64,000 nt of DNA, from assembly GCF_003704105.1 (NCBI RefSeq), contig NZ_QUOQ01000002.1, forward strand, positions 248,001-312,000. Direction: 5' to 3'. The DNA is from Brevundimonas lutea (GTDB lineage Bacteria; Pseudomonadota; Alphaproteobacteria; Caulobacterales; Caulobacteraceae). Below, piece by piece: positions 36,245 through 44,841 of the stretch. Numbering within the stretch: position 1 is the first letter of the stretch; the number at the start of each line of letters is the position of its first letter. Below the pieces are notes generated by a model that ran no database searches, was not told the DNA's origin, and worked only from the letters and a program-made list of their open reading frames with translations. A program made the translations under genes and the position numbers.

Positions 36245-38086
36245 CTAAGCCATTCCCGCCTGCCAGTCCTTGATGACGCGCTCCAGCACGGTCAGGGGCA
36301 CGCCGCCGGCTTCCAGGCCCGTGTCGTGGAAGGCCTTGATGTCGAACCGGTCGCCCAGGGCGGCCTTAGCCTCCTCGCGCAGCCGCACCCATTCGGAGTG
36401 GCCGACCTTGTAGCTGGAGGCCTGGCCCGGCCAGACGGCGTAGCGCTCCACCTCGGTCGTGACCGCGCTCTCCTGGTCGCCCAGGGCCTCGACCATGTAG
36501 CGGATGCCCTGTTCGCGGCTCCAGCGCTTGTGGTGAAGGCCAGAATCGACCACCAGGCGCGCAGCCCGGAACATCAGCGACTGCAGGTAGCCGATCTGGC
36601 CCAGGGGATCGTTCTCGTACATGCCGATCTCGTCGGCCAGCTGTTCGGCGTACAGGCCCCAGCCTTCGGAATAGGCGGAAAAGCCCAGCACCTTCATCAG
36701 CATGGGCGCGGCGTCGTTCTCCTGCTGCAGGGCGATCTGGAAGTGATGCCCTGGCGTCGCCTCGTGATAGGTGAGGGTCGGCAGGGTCCACTTGGGCCAC
36801 TCGGCCGTGTCGCGCAGATTGATGTAGTAGGCGCCCGGCCGCGACCCATCCAGGGCCGGCGACTGGTAGTATCCGCCCGGCGCCCCGGCCTCGATATCGA
36901 CGGGCACGCGACGCACCTCGACCGGTGATTTGGGCAGGCGGCCGAAATACTCCGGCATCCTCGCCTCCACCGCCCGCATCTGGGCGTTCAGCTCGGCCAG
37001 CAGCTCTTCCTTGGCCGGGTCGGTATTCGGATAGACGTAGCGCTGATCCTTGCTCAACTCGCCGATCCGCGCGCCAACCGAGCCCTGGGTCAGGCCCTGC
37101 GCCTTCAGCAATTCATCAGCCCGGGCCGACAGCTCGGCGACCTGCTCCAGACCCATGCGGTGGATGTCCTCGCCGGACATGTCGGTGGTCGTATAGTAGC
37201 GCAGGCCGTAGGCGTAATAGGCGTCGCCGTCCGGCAGACGCCAGCAGCCGGCGTCGTGGGTGGCGTTCGGGCGCTGGGCGAACAGGGCGTCGCGCTGGCG
37301 ACGCAGGGCGGGCATCACGCTGTCGGCGGCGATCCGTTCGGCGCGCGCGGCCCAGTCGCCGGCGATGCCCTTTTCCTCGGCCCGCCGGGCGACGGATCGG
37401 ACCAGCGTCAGCTCGGCGGTCGGGGTGTTGAGGATGCCGTCCATCTGGCCAGTGGCGCGGTCGATGACGAAGTCGGGCGGAATGGCTCCGGCGCCGAACT
37501 CGGCCTGCATCCGCGCGGTTTCCTGGTCCATCGCCGTGCCGAACTGCTCCAGCCGCGACAGATAGGCCTCCGCGTCCGCCGCCGTGTCGATCGCGTGCTG
37601 GCTGTCCAGGAAGTCGGGCACCGACTGGTAGGAGCCGCCCAGCTGGCTGATCGTATAGGGCGAGGGAAACAGGCCGCCGCCATAGGGGAAGTCGTAGCCG
37701 GTGATCACCGTATCGGCGAAGTAGTTGATCGTATCGTGATAGACCTGCGAGCGCGGCGACAGGCTGTCGCGATCGATCGCCTTGGCTTCGGCGGCGGCGG
37801 CGCGGAACTTGACCTCGTCGGCGTCGATCTTGGCCTGGGAGCGGTCGTCCAGCCGGGCCTTGGCCTCGGCGTTGGGACCCTTGTCCAGGCCAAGGCTGGT
37901 CATGAACTCCGGCGACGACAGGATCTGCTCGTTGAAGATCCTGTCCATCAAGGCGTTCAGGGCGGCGTCGCCTGGGCCAGCGGGGGAGGCGCCGGCCGGA
38001 GCGGCCTGAGCCAGAGCCTGGCCGGCCATGCCTCCAAAGGCGGCGGCGGCCGAGGCGGACATCAGCAGGCGACGACGATCGATCAT
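36245..38086 (-). CDS. DUF885 family metallopeptidase-like protein, exported
   Basis: 613 residues. The N-terminus MIDRRRLLMSASAAAAFGG carries a twin-arginine-like signal (RRRLLM), cleavage near ALAQ. The DUF885 domain fills about 40-605, with the metal-binding motif YHEATPGHHFQ (about 443-453), which corresponds to the HExxxGH signature, and LYAEQLADEIGMY downstream with the candidate third ligand. Members resemble M32-type carboxypeptidases, but the substrate is unknown. Location: periplasm. Confidence 0.88.
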   Translation of the reverse strand: MIDRRRLLMSASAAAAFGGMAGQALAQAAPAGASPAGPGDAALNALMDRIFNEQILSSPEFMTSLGLDKGPNAEAKARLDDRSQAKIDADEVKFRAAAAEAKAIDRDSLSPRSQVYHDTINYFADTVITGYDFPYGGGLFPSPYTISQLGGSYQSVPDFLDSQHAIDTAADAEAYLSRLEQFGTAMDQETARMQAEFGAGAIPPDFVIDRATGQMDGILNTPTAELTLVRSVARRAEEKGIAGDWAARAERIAADSVMPALRRQRDALFAQRPNATHDAGCWRLPDGDAYYAYGLRYYTTTDMSGEDIHRMGLEQVAELSARADELLKAQGLTQGSVGARIGELSKDQRYVYPNTDPAKEELLAELNAQMRAVEARMPEYFGRLPKSPVEVRRVPVDIEAGAPGGYYQSPALDGSRPGAYYINLRDTAEWPKWTLPTLTYHEATPGHHFQIALQQENDAAPMLMKVLGFSAYSEGWGLYAEQLADEIGMYENDPLGQIGYLQSLMFRAARLVVDSGLHHKRWSREQGIRYMVEALGDQESAVTTEVERYAVWPGQASSYKVGHSEWVRLREEAKAALGDRFDIKAFHDTGLEAGGVPLTVLERVIKDWQAGMA

Positions 38087-38167
38087 GGCGGGCTCCCGGA
38101 ATTGCGACGGCGCAATTCAGGCCTGCGGCGCGGCGACCGCAAGTGAAAACTGGGACATGAAATGAAA

Positions 38168-38313
38168 TCTCCCTCCCCTCGGGGGAGGGTGGTCGCGCAG
38201 CGACCGGGTGGGGGCGCTCCGGACTTGCGAACACCGCAGCGCGCCGCTTTCGGAGCGCTCCCACCTGGTCGTCGCTGACGCGCCGACCTGCCCTCCCCTG
38301 GCGGGGAGGGAGA
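38168..38313. repeat. Composite intergenic repeat (CTCCCTCCCC...GGTCGCGCAGCGACCGG family)
   Basis: Two inverted copies of a repeat common in alphaproteobacteria: the first has CTCCCTCCCCTCGGGGGAGG followed by a GGTCGCGCAGCGACC palindrome (38168-38214), the second runs the other way (CACCTGGTCGTCGCTGACG then CCCTCCCCTGGCGGGGAGGG, 38251-38313). They fill most of the 236-base gap between the DUF885 and TerC genes. Confidence 0.75.
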
Positions 38314-38322
38314 ACGCCCGCG

Positions 38323-39153
38323 CTATTCCGGCGCCGTCACCGTCACCGGGGGCGGCGCGGTCGGTTCGCCCGTCCCGGGCAGCGCGCTGTCCTCTTCGCG
38401 CACGCCCTTCCAGGCCTTGGCTTCCTCGGCGGGCGTGATGTCCAGCCAGCCGGGGGTGGCGGCGTTATGCGCCTCCATCCGGCCGGTTCTGACCACCACC
38501 GAGCGATAGCCGTCCCAGATCATGTGCAGCGCCACATAGAGCACCACCAGCAGGCCGACATAGCCGATCCAGCGGTGCTTGTTCAGGATGCGCGCGATGA
38601 AGGTCGCCGCCACGCCCATCAGGGCGATCGACAGCACCAGGCCGAACACCATGATCCACGGATGGTCGTGCGCGGCGCCGGCCACGGCCAGGACGTTGTC
38701 CAGGCTCATGGTGATGTCGGCGATCATGATCTGGAGCAGGGCCGCGCCGAAGGTCTTGCGCTTGATGCCCATGGATTCCGGCGTCGCCCCGCCACCGTGG
38801 TGGGCCGCCAGAGCCGCCTCCATCTCGGCCGAAGACTCCGCCTGGTCGTGGGTGCGCTGCTCCTGCAGCTCGCGCCACATCTTCCAGCACACCCACAGCA
38901 GCAGGAAGCCGCCGGCCATCAGCAGGCCGACAATGGCCAGCAGCTGCACGGTGATCAGGGCGAAGCCGATACGCATCACCACGGCCGCGGCGAGGCCGAT
39001 CAGGATGGCCTTCTTGCGCTGCTCGGGCGGCAAGGCGGCGGCGGCCAGGCCCACGGCCACGGCGTTGTCGCCGGCCAGCACCAGGTCGATGGCCAGCACC
39101 TTGCCCAGGGCCGAAAGTTGAGAGGCGAGTTCGGGAGAGGCGAGGAATTCCAT
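38323..39153 (-). CDS. TerC family integral membrane protein
   Basis: 276 residues with about seven transmembrane helices. The two TerC-family acidic sites are present: LAIDLVLAGDNAVAVGLAA (about 19-37) and ITMSLDNVLAVAGAA (about 144-158). The middle cytoplasmic loop (about 95-130) and the C-terminal tail (about 225-276) are hydrophilic. TerC/YjbE proteins are linked to tellurium resistance and, in better-studied cases, to Mn2+ export. It diverges from ctrA. Confidence 0.9.
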   Translation of the reverse strand: MEFLASPELASQLSALGKVLAIDLVLAGDNAVAVGLAAAALPPEQRKKAILIGLAAAVVMRIGFALITVQLLAIVGLLMAGGFLLLWVCWKMWRELQEQRTHDQAESSAEMEAALAAHHGGGATPESMGIKRKTFGAALLQIMIADITMSLDNVLAVAGAAHDHPWIMVFGLVLSIALMGVAATFIARILNKHRWIGYVGLLVVLYVALHMIWDGYRSVVVRTGRMEAHNAATPGWLDITPAEEAKAWKGVREEDSALPGTGEPTAPPPVTVTAPE

Positions 39154-39227
39154 GGCCGCTGTCTAACCAAACGGCTCGGGCCATGCGAGCGGAAATGCGA
39201 CATCCCACCGCAGGCGTCGCACCCTTT

Positions 39228-39326
39228 GACTCGAATCGTTAACGGCGCTGGACGACGATTCGCAAATCAGCCTACGATTCGCCTTAATGGATGACGTTAA
39301 CCTCTCTTAAGGTTTTGATAGCTTAA
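39228..39326 (+). promoter_or_regulatory. ctrA promoter region with GAnTC and TTAA motifs
   Basis: Three CcrM methylation sites (GACTC 39228-39232; GATTC 39257-39261 and 39276-39280) and four TTAA half-sites (39284, 39297, 39307, 39323) lie in 100 AT-richer bases upstream of ctrA. TTAA at 39297 and 39307 are spaced by 6 bases, one short of the usual CtrA box (TTAA-N7-TTAA). In C. crescentus ctrA is controlled by a methylation-sensitive P1 and an autoregulated P2; this arrangement fits the same logic. Confidence 0.7.
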
Positions 39327-39394
39327 CCTGAGAGCAAGGTTACCCGAGTGTCCGACACCGGGGTTAAGGCCAAGCTTACGCCTGGAGGGGCTGA

Positions 39395-40102
<708 letters not shown>

Positions 40103-40127
40103 GGCCAGACGCCGGCCACAAGATCAG

Positions 40128-40158
40128 ACGCCCGCCGGAGCGATCCGGCGGGCGTTTA
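40128..40158 (+). terminator. Intrinsic terminator of ctrA
   Basis: A perfect 12-bp stem (ACGCCCGCCGGA/TCCGGCGGGCGT) with GCGA loop followed by TTATCG, 25 bases after the stop. Same tip CGGAGCGATCCG as the ald and icd terminators. Confidence 0.85.
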
Positions 40159-40243
40159 TCGTTGCCACATCTCATTAACGACGATGGCCGGGAGCGGAAG
40201 GCGCGTATCGGCGTTTGGCGATAATCCGAAGAGGAGCATCGTC

Positions 40244-40993
40244 ATGGGTCGCGCGGTTCGCTGGATTTCCCCCTTCCTGATCGCGGCGATGGCCGCGACC
40301 CCGGTCCTGGCGCAGACTCCGCCGGCCCTGTCCGACATGGTCGGCGCCCGCGCCGGTCAGGCGGAAGGCGAGCTTCAGCGTCGCGGCTATCAGGCCACAA
40401 ACCGCAGCGAAGTGGTCGGCGATGGCCGCATGACCTACTGGCGGCGCGGAAACGACTGCGTGGCGATCATGACCCGCGATGGCCGTTACGCCTCGATCAA
40501 TCAGGCCGGACGCAACGAATGCGGCGGGGGTGGTGGCGGTGGGTCATCCAACGCCACGGCTGTGGCGGCCGGCGTGGCCCTCGTCGGCCTGGCGGCGGCG
40601 CTCGCCGCGCACAACAATCGCCACGACGACGCCGACGACAATCATGATCGGGAGTACGAGCGGGGCTATCAGGCCGGGCTCTATGGCGCCAACTACGACG
40701 ACCGGCATGAGACCGAGGGGTACCACGAGGGCTATCTGGCGGGCGAAAGCGAGTCGTCGAACCGTCGGCACGCCAACAGCCGCTGGATTCGCGGTGTGCC
40801 CGACGCCGCCCAGGACGCCTGCTCGCGCCGCGCCGACGACTTCATGAGCCGGCCGGCGGGCTCCAGCGTCCCGATCAGCATGCGTGAGCTGGGCCGCAAC
40901 GAATACGAGCTGACCATGGCGACGGGATCCTACCGCTCGCGCTGCCGGGTCAGCGGTTCGGGCGAGGTGCTGTACGTCGAGCCGTTCAGCTAG
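40244..40993 (+). CDS. Secreted or envelope protein with Gly-zipper-like segment
   Basis: 249 residues from the ATG at 40244, which has GAGGAG 8 bases upstream. Signal peptide MGRAVRWISPFLIAAMAATP, cleavage near LAQ. The mature N-terminal domain ends RNECGGGGGGG, a hydrophobic Ala/Val helix follows (about 125-142), then a His/Asp/Tyr-rich region (about 143-180, ERGYQAGLYGANYDDRHE in part). I recognise no family; the C-terminal domain (RGVPDAAQDACSRRADD onward) resembles small secreted domains with paired cysteines. Confidence 0.65.
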   Translation: MGRAVRWISPFLIAAMAATPVLAQTPPALSDMVGARAGQAEGELQRRGYQATNRSEVVGDGRMTYWRRGNDCVAIMTRDGRYASINQAGRNECGGGGGGGSSNATAVAAGVALVGLAAALAAHNNRHDDADDNHDREYERGYQAGLYGANYDDRHETEGYHEGYLAGESESSNRRHANSRWIRGVPDAAQDACSRRADDFMSRPAGSSVPISMRELGRNEYELTMATGSYRSRCRVSGSGEVLYVEPFS

Positions 40994-41660
40994 GCGCAGC
41001 GGCGACATAGCCGATCAGGATCACAAGGATGGTCGCGCCGATAGCCGCGACGGTTGCGAACGCACCCGCCTTGACTAGGTCCAGCCCGCATTCGCGTCGT
41101 AGCCACGCGGTCTGAACCGCCAGATACCACACGGCGACCAGGCCCATGACCACCAGCCCGGCCTGCCGGGAAAAGCCTTGATCGTACCGCATCGCGGTGG
41201 TCGCCAGGCCAGTCAGGATGGCGATGGCGCCCGACAGGTAGCACTGGGCGAAGAAGGGCGCGCGCAGGATTTCGCGGTCGATCCGCTTTCCCGCCAATCT
41301 TAGCGCCAGCCATGCGAAGACGACCGCGTACATGCTGAACAAGAGGGCGCGGAACGCCAGCAGGGTCTGATCGCTGCTGGTCACGACCTCGCCGATCTCG
41401 TTGGTCTCGGTGGGGATGTCGAAGCCGAAGGCCAGTTCGACGATGTGGCTGACCAGGATGCTGAGCACCAGAAACAGCGGCGGGCTCAGCGTCTCCAGGT
41501 ACTGCTTCTCCGGCTTGTCGGCCTGTTCCCGGTCCGAGTAGCTCATGATCTTGAGCGGGCCGAGCAGGGTCTTGAGCAGCGTGCGCGGATAGAACAGCAG
41601 CCACGAGATCACCTCGTAGAGCAACTCCTCGACCGAACGCAGGATGGTCAGGACGTTCAT
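40986..41660 (-). CDS. Integral membrane protein of unknown function
   Basis: 224 residues. A 60-residue N-terminal amphipathic and charged part (YPRTLLKTLLGPLKIMSYSD) precedes about five transmembrane helices (about 60-80, 100-122, 135-157, 166-186, 197-221). No catalytic motif. A permease-like or sensor role is only a guess. It overlaps the end of the upstream convergent gene by 8 bases and is 58 bases from the CPBP gene on the same strand. Confidence 0.65.
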   Translation of the reverse strand: MNVLTILRSVEELLYEVISWLLFYPRTLLKTLLGPLKIMSYSDREQADKPEKQYLETLSPPLFLVLSILVSHIVELAFGFDIPTETNEIGEVVTSSDQTLLAFRALLFSMYAVVFAWLALRLAGKRIDREILRAPFFAQCYLSGAIAILTGLATTAMRYDQGFSRQAGLVVMGLVAVWYLAVQTAWLRRECGLDLVKAGAFATVAAIGATILVILIGYVAAAPS

Positions 41661-41718
41661 GGCCGGCCCCCCTGTTCACCACGCTCGCGCCGCGTGAAGT
41701 CAGAGCCTGCTCGCACCG

Positions 41719-42450
41719 TCATTGTTCCGTGCCGATCGGGGCGTGACCGCCGATGAAAACAAAGAGGAACAGCGACCAGTCGTTTACGATGTGTGCGATC
41801 GACGACGCCCACAGGCTGCGGGTGACCAGAAAGGCCGTGGTCAGCACCAGCCTTGCGACTCCGATGGTCCCGAAACACTGCACGAAGTTCCAGTCGTAGG
41901 TCGGCAGGTGCAGGGCCGCGAACCACGCTGTAGAAACCACGACCGCCGCTAGCGTCGCCGTGCGGCGGCTCATGCCGAGGCGGCGTGTGCACAGCCACAG
42001 CACAGCCAGAAGCGGCAGGATGGTGACCAGTTCCTCGCCGACCAGCTGGATCGCGCTGCGCGCCAGCAGAATGATCAGGTCCGACAGGCTTTCGGTCGTC
42101 AGACTGGAGACGATCGAGTTTGAGGCCAGGGTCGTGACCCGGGACAGGGCCAGGCCGGCGATGAAGGAGCAGACGATTGTCAGCAGCGCGAAGCCGATAG
42201 CGATCATCACGGTCTTCGGCCCGATCCGGCGAAGGATCAGCGGGCGACGCCCGTGGTGCGCGTAGAGGTAGGCCGCCATGGGCATCCCCGCGAACAACAG
42301 CGTCGGTATGAAGTTAAGAGGCGGCGTCGACCACGGAATAATCGCCAGCATGGTGAAGGCGGCGATCACGGCGGCCATCACCACGATCCAACCCGCGCCG
42401 GACACCGTCTCGACATCGTCGGCCAGACTGACATGCGGCCGCAGGCTCAT
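41719..42450 (-). CDS. CPBP-family (ABI) intramembrane protease-like protein
   Basis: 243 residues with about seven membrane helices. The CPBP motifs are partly present: GEELVTIL (about 139-146) for EExxxR, WFAALHLPTYDW (about 176-187) for FxxxH, and HIVNDW (about 223-228) for HxxxN/D. The Arg of motif 1 is missing (EELVTI), so proteolytic activity is uncertain. Members process CAAX-type or bacteriocin-related peptides, or act in regulation. About 60 bases separate it from the next membrane gene downstream. Confidence 0.75.
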   Translation of the reverse strand: MSLRPHVSLADDVETVSGAGWIVVMAAVIAAFTMLAIIPWSTPPLNFIPTLLFAGMPMAAYLYAHHGRRPLILRRIGPKTVMIAIGFALLTIVCSFIAGLALSRVTTLASNSIVSSLTTESLSDLIILLARSAIQLVGEELVTILPLLAVLWLCTRRLGMSRRTATLAAVVVSTAWFAALHLPTYDWNFVQCFGTIGVARLVLTTAFLVTRSLWASSIAHIVNDWSLFLFVFIGGHAPIGTEQ

Positions 42451-42678
42451 GGAGCGGTCTCCAATGCGAACGCCGACTATGCCGCGCTACTGGGCGTCCG
42501 TAAATCTGAACTTCGCAACCCGTTGGCGCGGGAAACACGCGGCGATCGAGCCTTTCCGCCGCGTTAGCGCCGTTGCATGGCGACCGACCCCGCAGGGCCG
42601 CCGATCCTTGTTCTGACGCACCATGCGACGCGTGGGGGCGTTCGCCCGTGAATAAAGGACACCTTCGCTGCTGGCATG

Positions 42679-43092
42679 TCAGCCCTCGGGCTGGCTGTCC
42701 GCCAGCGCCGCCCGGTCCTTGGCGCCGAGACAGCGTTGAACCGGCGCGCCGTCAGCGCTCGGCTCGGTGCGCGGCGTGATCGAGGAGGGGCCCGTGGCGC
42801 CCTCGGCATAGGTCGCCAGGAACTGGCAACCGGTCAGCACATCGGTCAGCACGAACACGCCCGGCTGATCGGTCGGGGTCCGCGCCAACTGGGCTCCGGC
42901 GACGGCTTGCAGGGCGCCCAAAGGGTTCTCGACCGCCTGGGCGATCTCGGCCTGGCGCTGATTGGCGAATTCGACCGTCTGGCGGGCGTCCGCCACGGTC
43001 TGCTCGATCTCGGTCAGGGCCGAGGTGTCGATCGGGTCACAAGCCGCCAGGATGGAGGCGGCGGCGAGGGTGAGAACGGCGAGACGTGTCAT
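42679..43092 (-). CDS. Small lipoprotein of unknown function
   Basis: 137 residues. Signal ends LAAC (Cys18), then a helical stretch rich in Gln/Glu (EIEQTVADARQTVEFANQRQ in part) and a C-terminal beta-like part with two cysteines. No family recognised. The gap to the previous gene (42451-42678) shows no feature beyond possible promoters. Confidence 0.65.
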   Translation of the reverse strand: MTRLAVLTLAAASILAACDPIDTSALTEIEQTVADARQTVEFANQRQAEIAQAVENPLGALQAVAGAQLARTPTDQPGVFVLTDVLTGCQFLATYAEGATGPSSITPRTEPSADGAPVQRCLGAKDRAALADSQPEG

Positions 43093-43173
43093 CAGCTCGT
43101 GTTGACCGAGTTAGCCGCGCCAGTCTGTCTGGCAAAGGGTCGCACCGGCCATCGTCCCGCCTCAGGCCTGCGA

Positions 43174-43719
43174 TCAGCTCGCGGCCTCGGCCTCGGCCGT
43201 CCACTGGGCCAGTTCGTCGCGGAAGGTGGGATCGCCTTCGCGGGTGATGTTGTCGATGCGCCAGGCGCCGGCCTCGCGGATCAGGTTCAGCACCATTGAG
43301 GTCTGGGCCTCGCCCTGGGTGATGGTCACGGCGGCGTCGGCGCGGTCCGGGCTCGTCTCGGTCACCGCCAGGTCTCGGATCACGATTTGGAAGGGATCCT
43401 GGCAGTTGCACAGCGGATCGGAGTTGAACCCGCCCGATTCGGTGGCCTGATAGGCCTCCATCTCGGCCCAGGCCGCTTCGGACCACAGCGCTTCGACGCC
43501 GAGCGGGGCCGGCCCGGTCTCCAGATTCGCATAGAGGTCGCGCACGAAGGTTTCGGCGGTGTCGGCCGACGCCGGTATGACCGCCGCGCTCTGGGCGGCC
43601 GCCCCGTCCGCGGCCACGGCGTCAGGGCCACCGGCTGTCGTCTGGGTGTCGGCGGGGCGGCAGGCCGAAACGCTTATGGCCACGGCGGCCGTCACGGCCA
43701 GGAACGAAACGACGCGCAT
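43174..43719 (-). CDS. Lipoprotein of unknown function
   Basis: 181 residues from the ATG at 43719, preceded by GGAGGGA at good spacing. Signal ends SVSAC (Cys16). The mature part has FVRDLYANLETGPAPLGVEALWSEAAW, in part, then SDPLCNCQDPFQIVIRDLAV and IREAGAWRIDNITREGDPTFRD, which resembles DUF3828-like periplasmic domains. The Cys-x-Cys in LCNCQD is notable. Not assigned to a function. Confidence 0.68.
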   Translation of the reverse strand: MRVVSFLAVTAAVAISVSACRPADTQTTAGGPDAVAADGAAAQSAAVIPASADTAETFVRDLYANLETGPAPLGVEALWSEAAWAEMEAYQATESGGFNSDPLCNCQDPFQIVIRDLAVTETSPDRADAAVTITQGEAQTSMVLNLIREAGAWRIDNITREGDPTFRDELAQWTAEAEAAS

Positions 43720-43773
43720 AAGAAATCCCTCCAACGAAGGATCCCTATACAGGGATAACGCCGATCGACCGCC

Positions 43774-44541
43774 TCAATTCGCGACCTTGTGTGCAGGGGC
43801 CTCGGTCAGCACCCGCACCCCGTCACGGGCAACCGCCACAGTGTGTTCGAACTGCGCCGACAGCGAGCCGTCGGCGGTGACCACGGTCCAGCCGTCGTCC
43901 TCGGTGCGAACCGCGCGGCGCCCCTGGTTCAGCATCGGTTCGATGGTGAACACCATGCCCTCCCTCAGGGTCAGGCCGGTCCCGGGCTTGCCATAGTGCA
44001 GCACCTGGGGCTCCTCGTGCATCTCACGACCGATCCCGTGGCCGCAGAAGTCGCGAACCACGGAATAGCCGTAGCGCTTGGCGTGTCGCTCGATGGCATG
44101 GCCGATATCGCCCAGAGTGGCGCCCGGCCGCACGGTGCGGATGCCTTTCCACAACGCCTCCTCGGTCGCCCGCACCAGCCGGCGCGCCGGCGCCGCCGCC
44201 GAACCGATCAGATAGGTCTTGCTGGAATCGGCGATGAATCCGCCGGTCTCCAGGGTGATGTCCAGGTTGACGATATCACCGTCGGCCAGCACCTCGTCCG
44301 CGGACGGCACACCGTGACAGACCACCTGATTGCGCGAGCTGTTGAGCACGAAGCCATAGCCGTACTGGCCCTTGCTGGCCGGTCGGGACTTCAGCTCGTC
44401 GACGATGAAGGTCTCGACCCGGTCGTTGATCGCCAGCGTGCTCATGCCGAGCAGGTCCAGGCCGTCCAGATGGGCGAAGACCGCCGCCAGCCGCCGTCCG
44501 GCCTCGGCCATGAGCTCGACCTCCGCCGGCGACTTGATCAT
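43774..44541 (-). CDS. map: Methionine aminopeptidase type I
   Basis: 255 residues from the ATG at 44541. The full set of metal ligands and motifs is seen: NLDITLETGGFIADSSKTY (Asp pair), CGHGIGREMHEEPQV (His), FTIEPMLNQG (Glu) and the final HTVAV with Glu in SAQFEHTVAV. It removes the initiator methionine in the cytoplasm. Its start overlaps the stop of the ParD-like gene (ATGA), an unusual pairing. Alternative upstream starts would read through the ParD-like gene in another frame. Confidence 0.95.
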   Translation of the reverse strand: MIKSPAEVELMAEAGRRLAAVFAHLDGLDLLGMSTLAINDRVETFIVDELKSRPASKGQYGYGFVLNSSRNQVVCHGVPSADEVLADGDIVNLDITLETGGFIADSSKTYLIGSAAAPARRLVRATEEALWKGIRTVRPGATLGDIGHAIERHAKRYGYSVVRDFCGHGIGREMHEEPQVLHYGKPGTGLTLREGMVFTIEPMLNQGRRAVRTEDDGWTVVTADGSLSAQFEHTVAVARDGVRVLTEAPAHKVAN

Positions 44542-44741
44542 GCGGCCAGATCGGGCGCGGCCACCCCGGCCGCCTTCAGTTCGCGCGCCGCCAGCTCCTG
44601 AAACGACAGGCCGGGGTTCAGCTCGCACAGCATGCCGATCCTGATCCAGAAGGCAGCCTGGCCATTGATCGACCGGCACGACGCACGACTGGCCCGACGC
44701 AGCTGCTCGTGCAGCTCATCCTCGATGTTGACGATACCCAT
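44538..44741 (-). CDS. ParD-like family protein (putative antitoxin-type DNA-binding protein)
   Basis: 67 residues from the ATG at 44741, with GGAGG 8 bases upstream (CCGGAGGCTCGA). Sequence begins MGIVNIEDELHEQLRRAS, then INGQAAFWIRIGMLCELNP, resembling the ribbon-helix-helix of the ParD-like family (PF11903). No ParE or other toxin gene is adjacent; the overlapped partner is map. A palindromic AT-rich operator (44754-44781) in front of it suggests autoregulation of both genes. Confidence 0.75.
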   Translation of the reverse strand: MGIVNIEDELHEQLRRASRASCRSINGQAAFWIRIGMLCELNPGLSFQELAARELKAAGVAAPDLAA

Positions 44742-44753
44742 TCGAGCCTCCGG

Positions 44754-44781
44754 ATATACGAAACGTATATGAATCGTATAT
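44754..44781 (-). promoter_or_regulatory. Palindromic operator before the ParD-like gene
   Basis: ATATACG-AAA-CGTATAT (44754-44770) is a perfect palindrome, and another CGTATAT follows at 44775-44781. Half-sites are spaced by 10-11 bases, as for ribbon-helix-helix dimers binding side by side. This is one of the most AT-rich stretches of the window and probably overlaps the promoter. Confidence 0.7.
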
Positions 44782-44841
44782 AATCCGACGAGGATTGTGG
44801 CAACCGCCCGGGGGTCGGCGCCCGGCCGAGCCCGGTCGGCC

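Noticed and set aside
44538..44741. Classical ParDE toxin-antitoxin locus
   Set aside because: No ParE-like or other small toxin frame adjoins; the overlapping gene is a complete methionine aminopeptidase.
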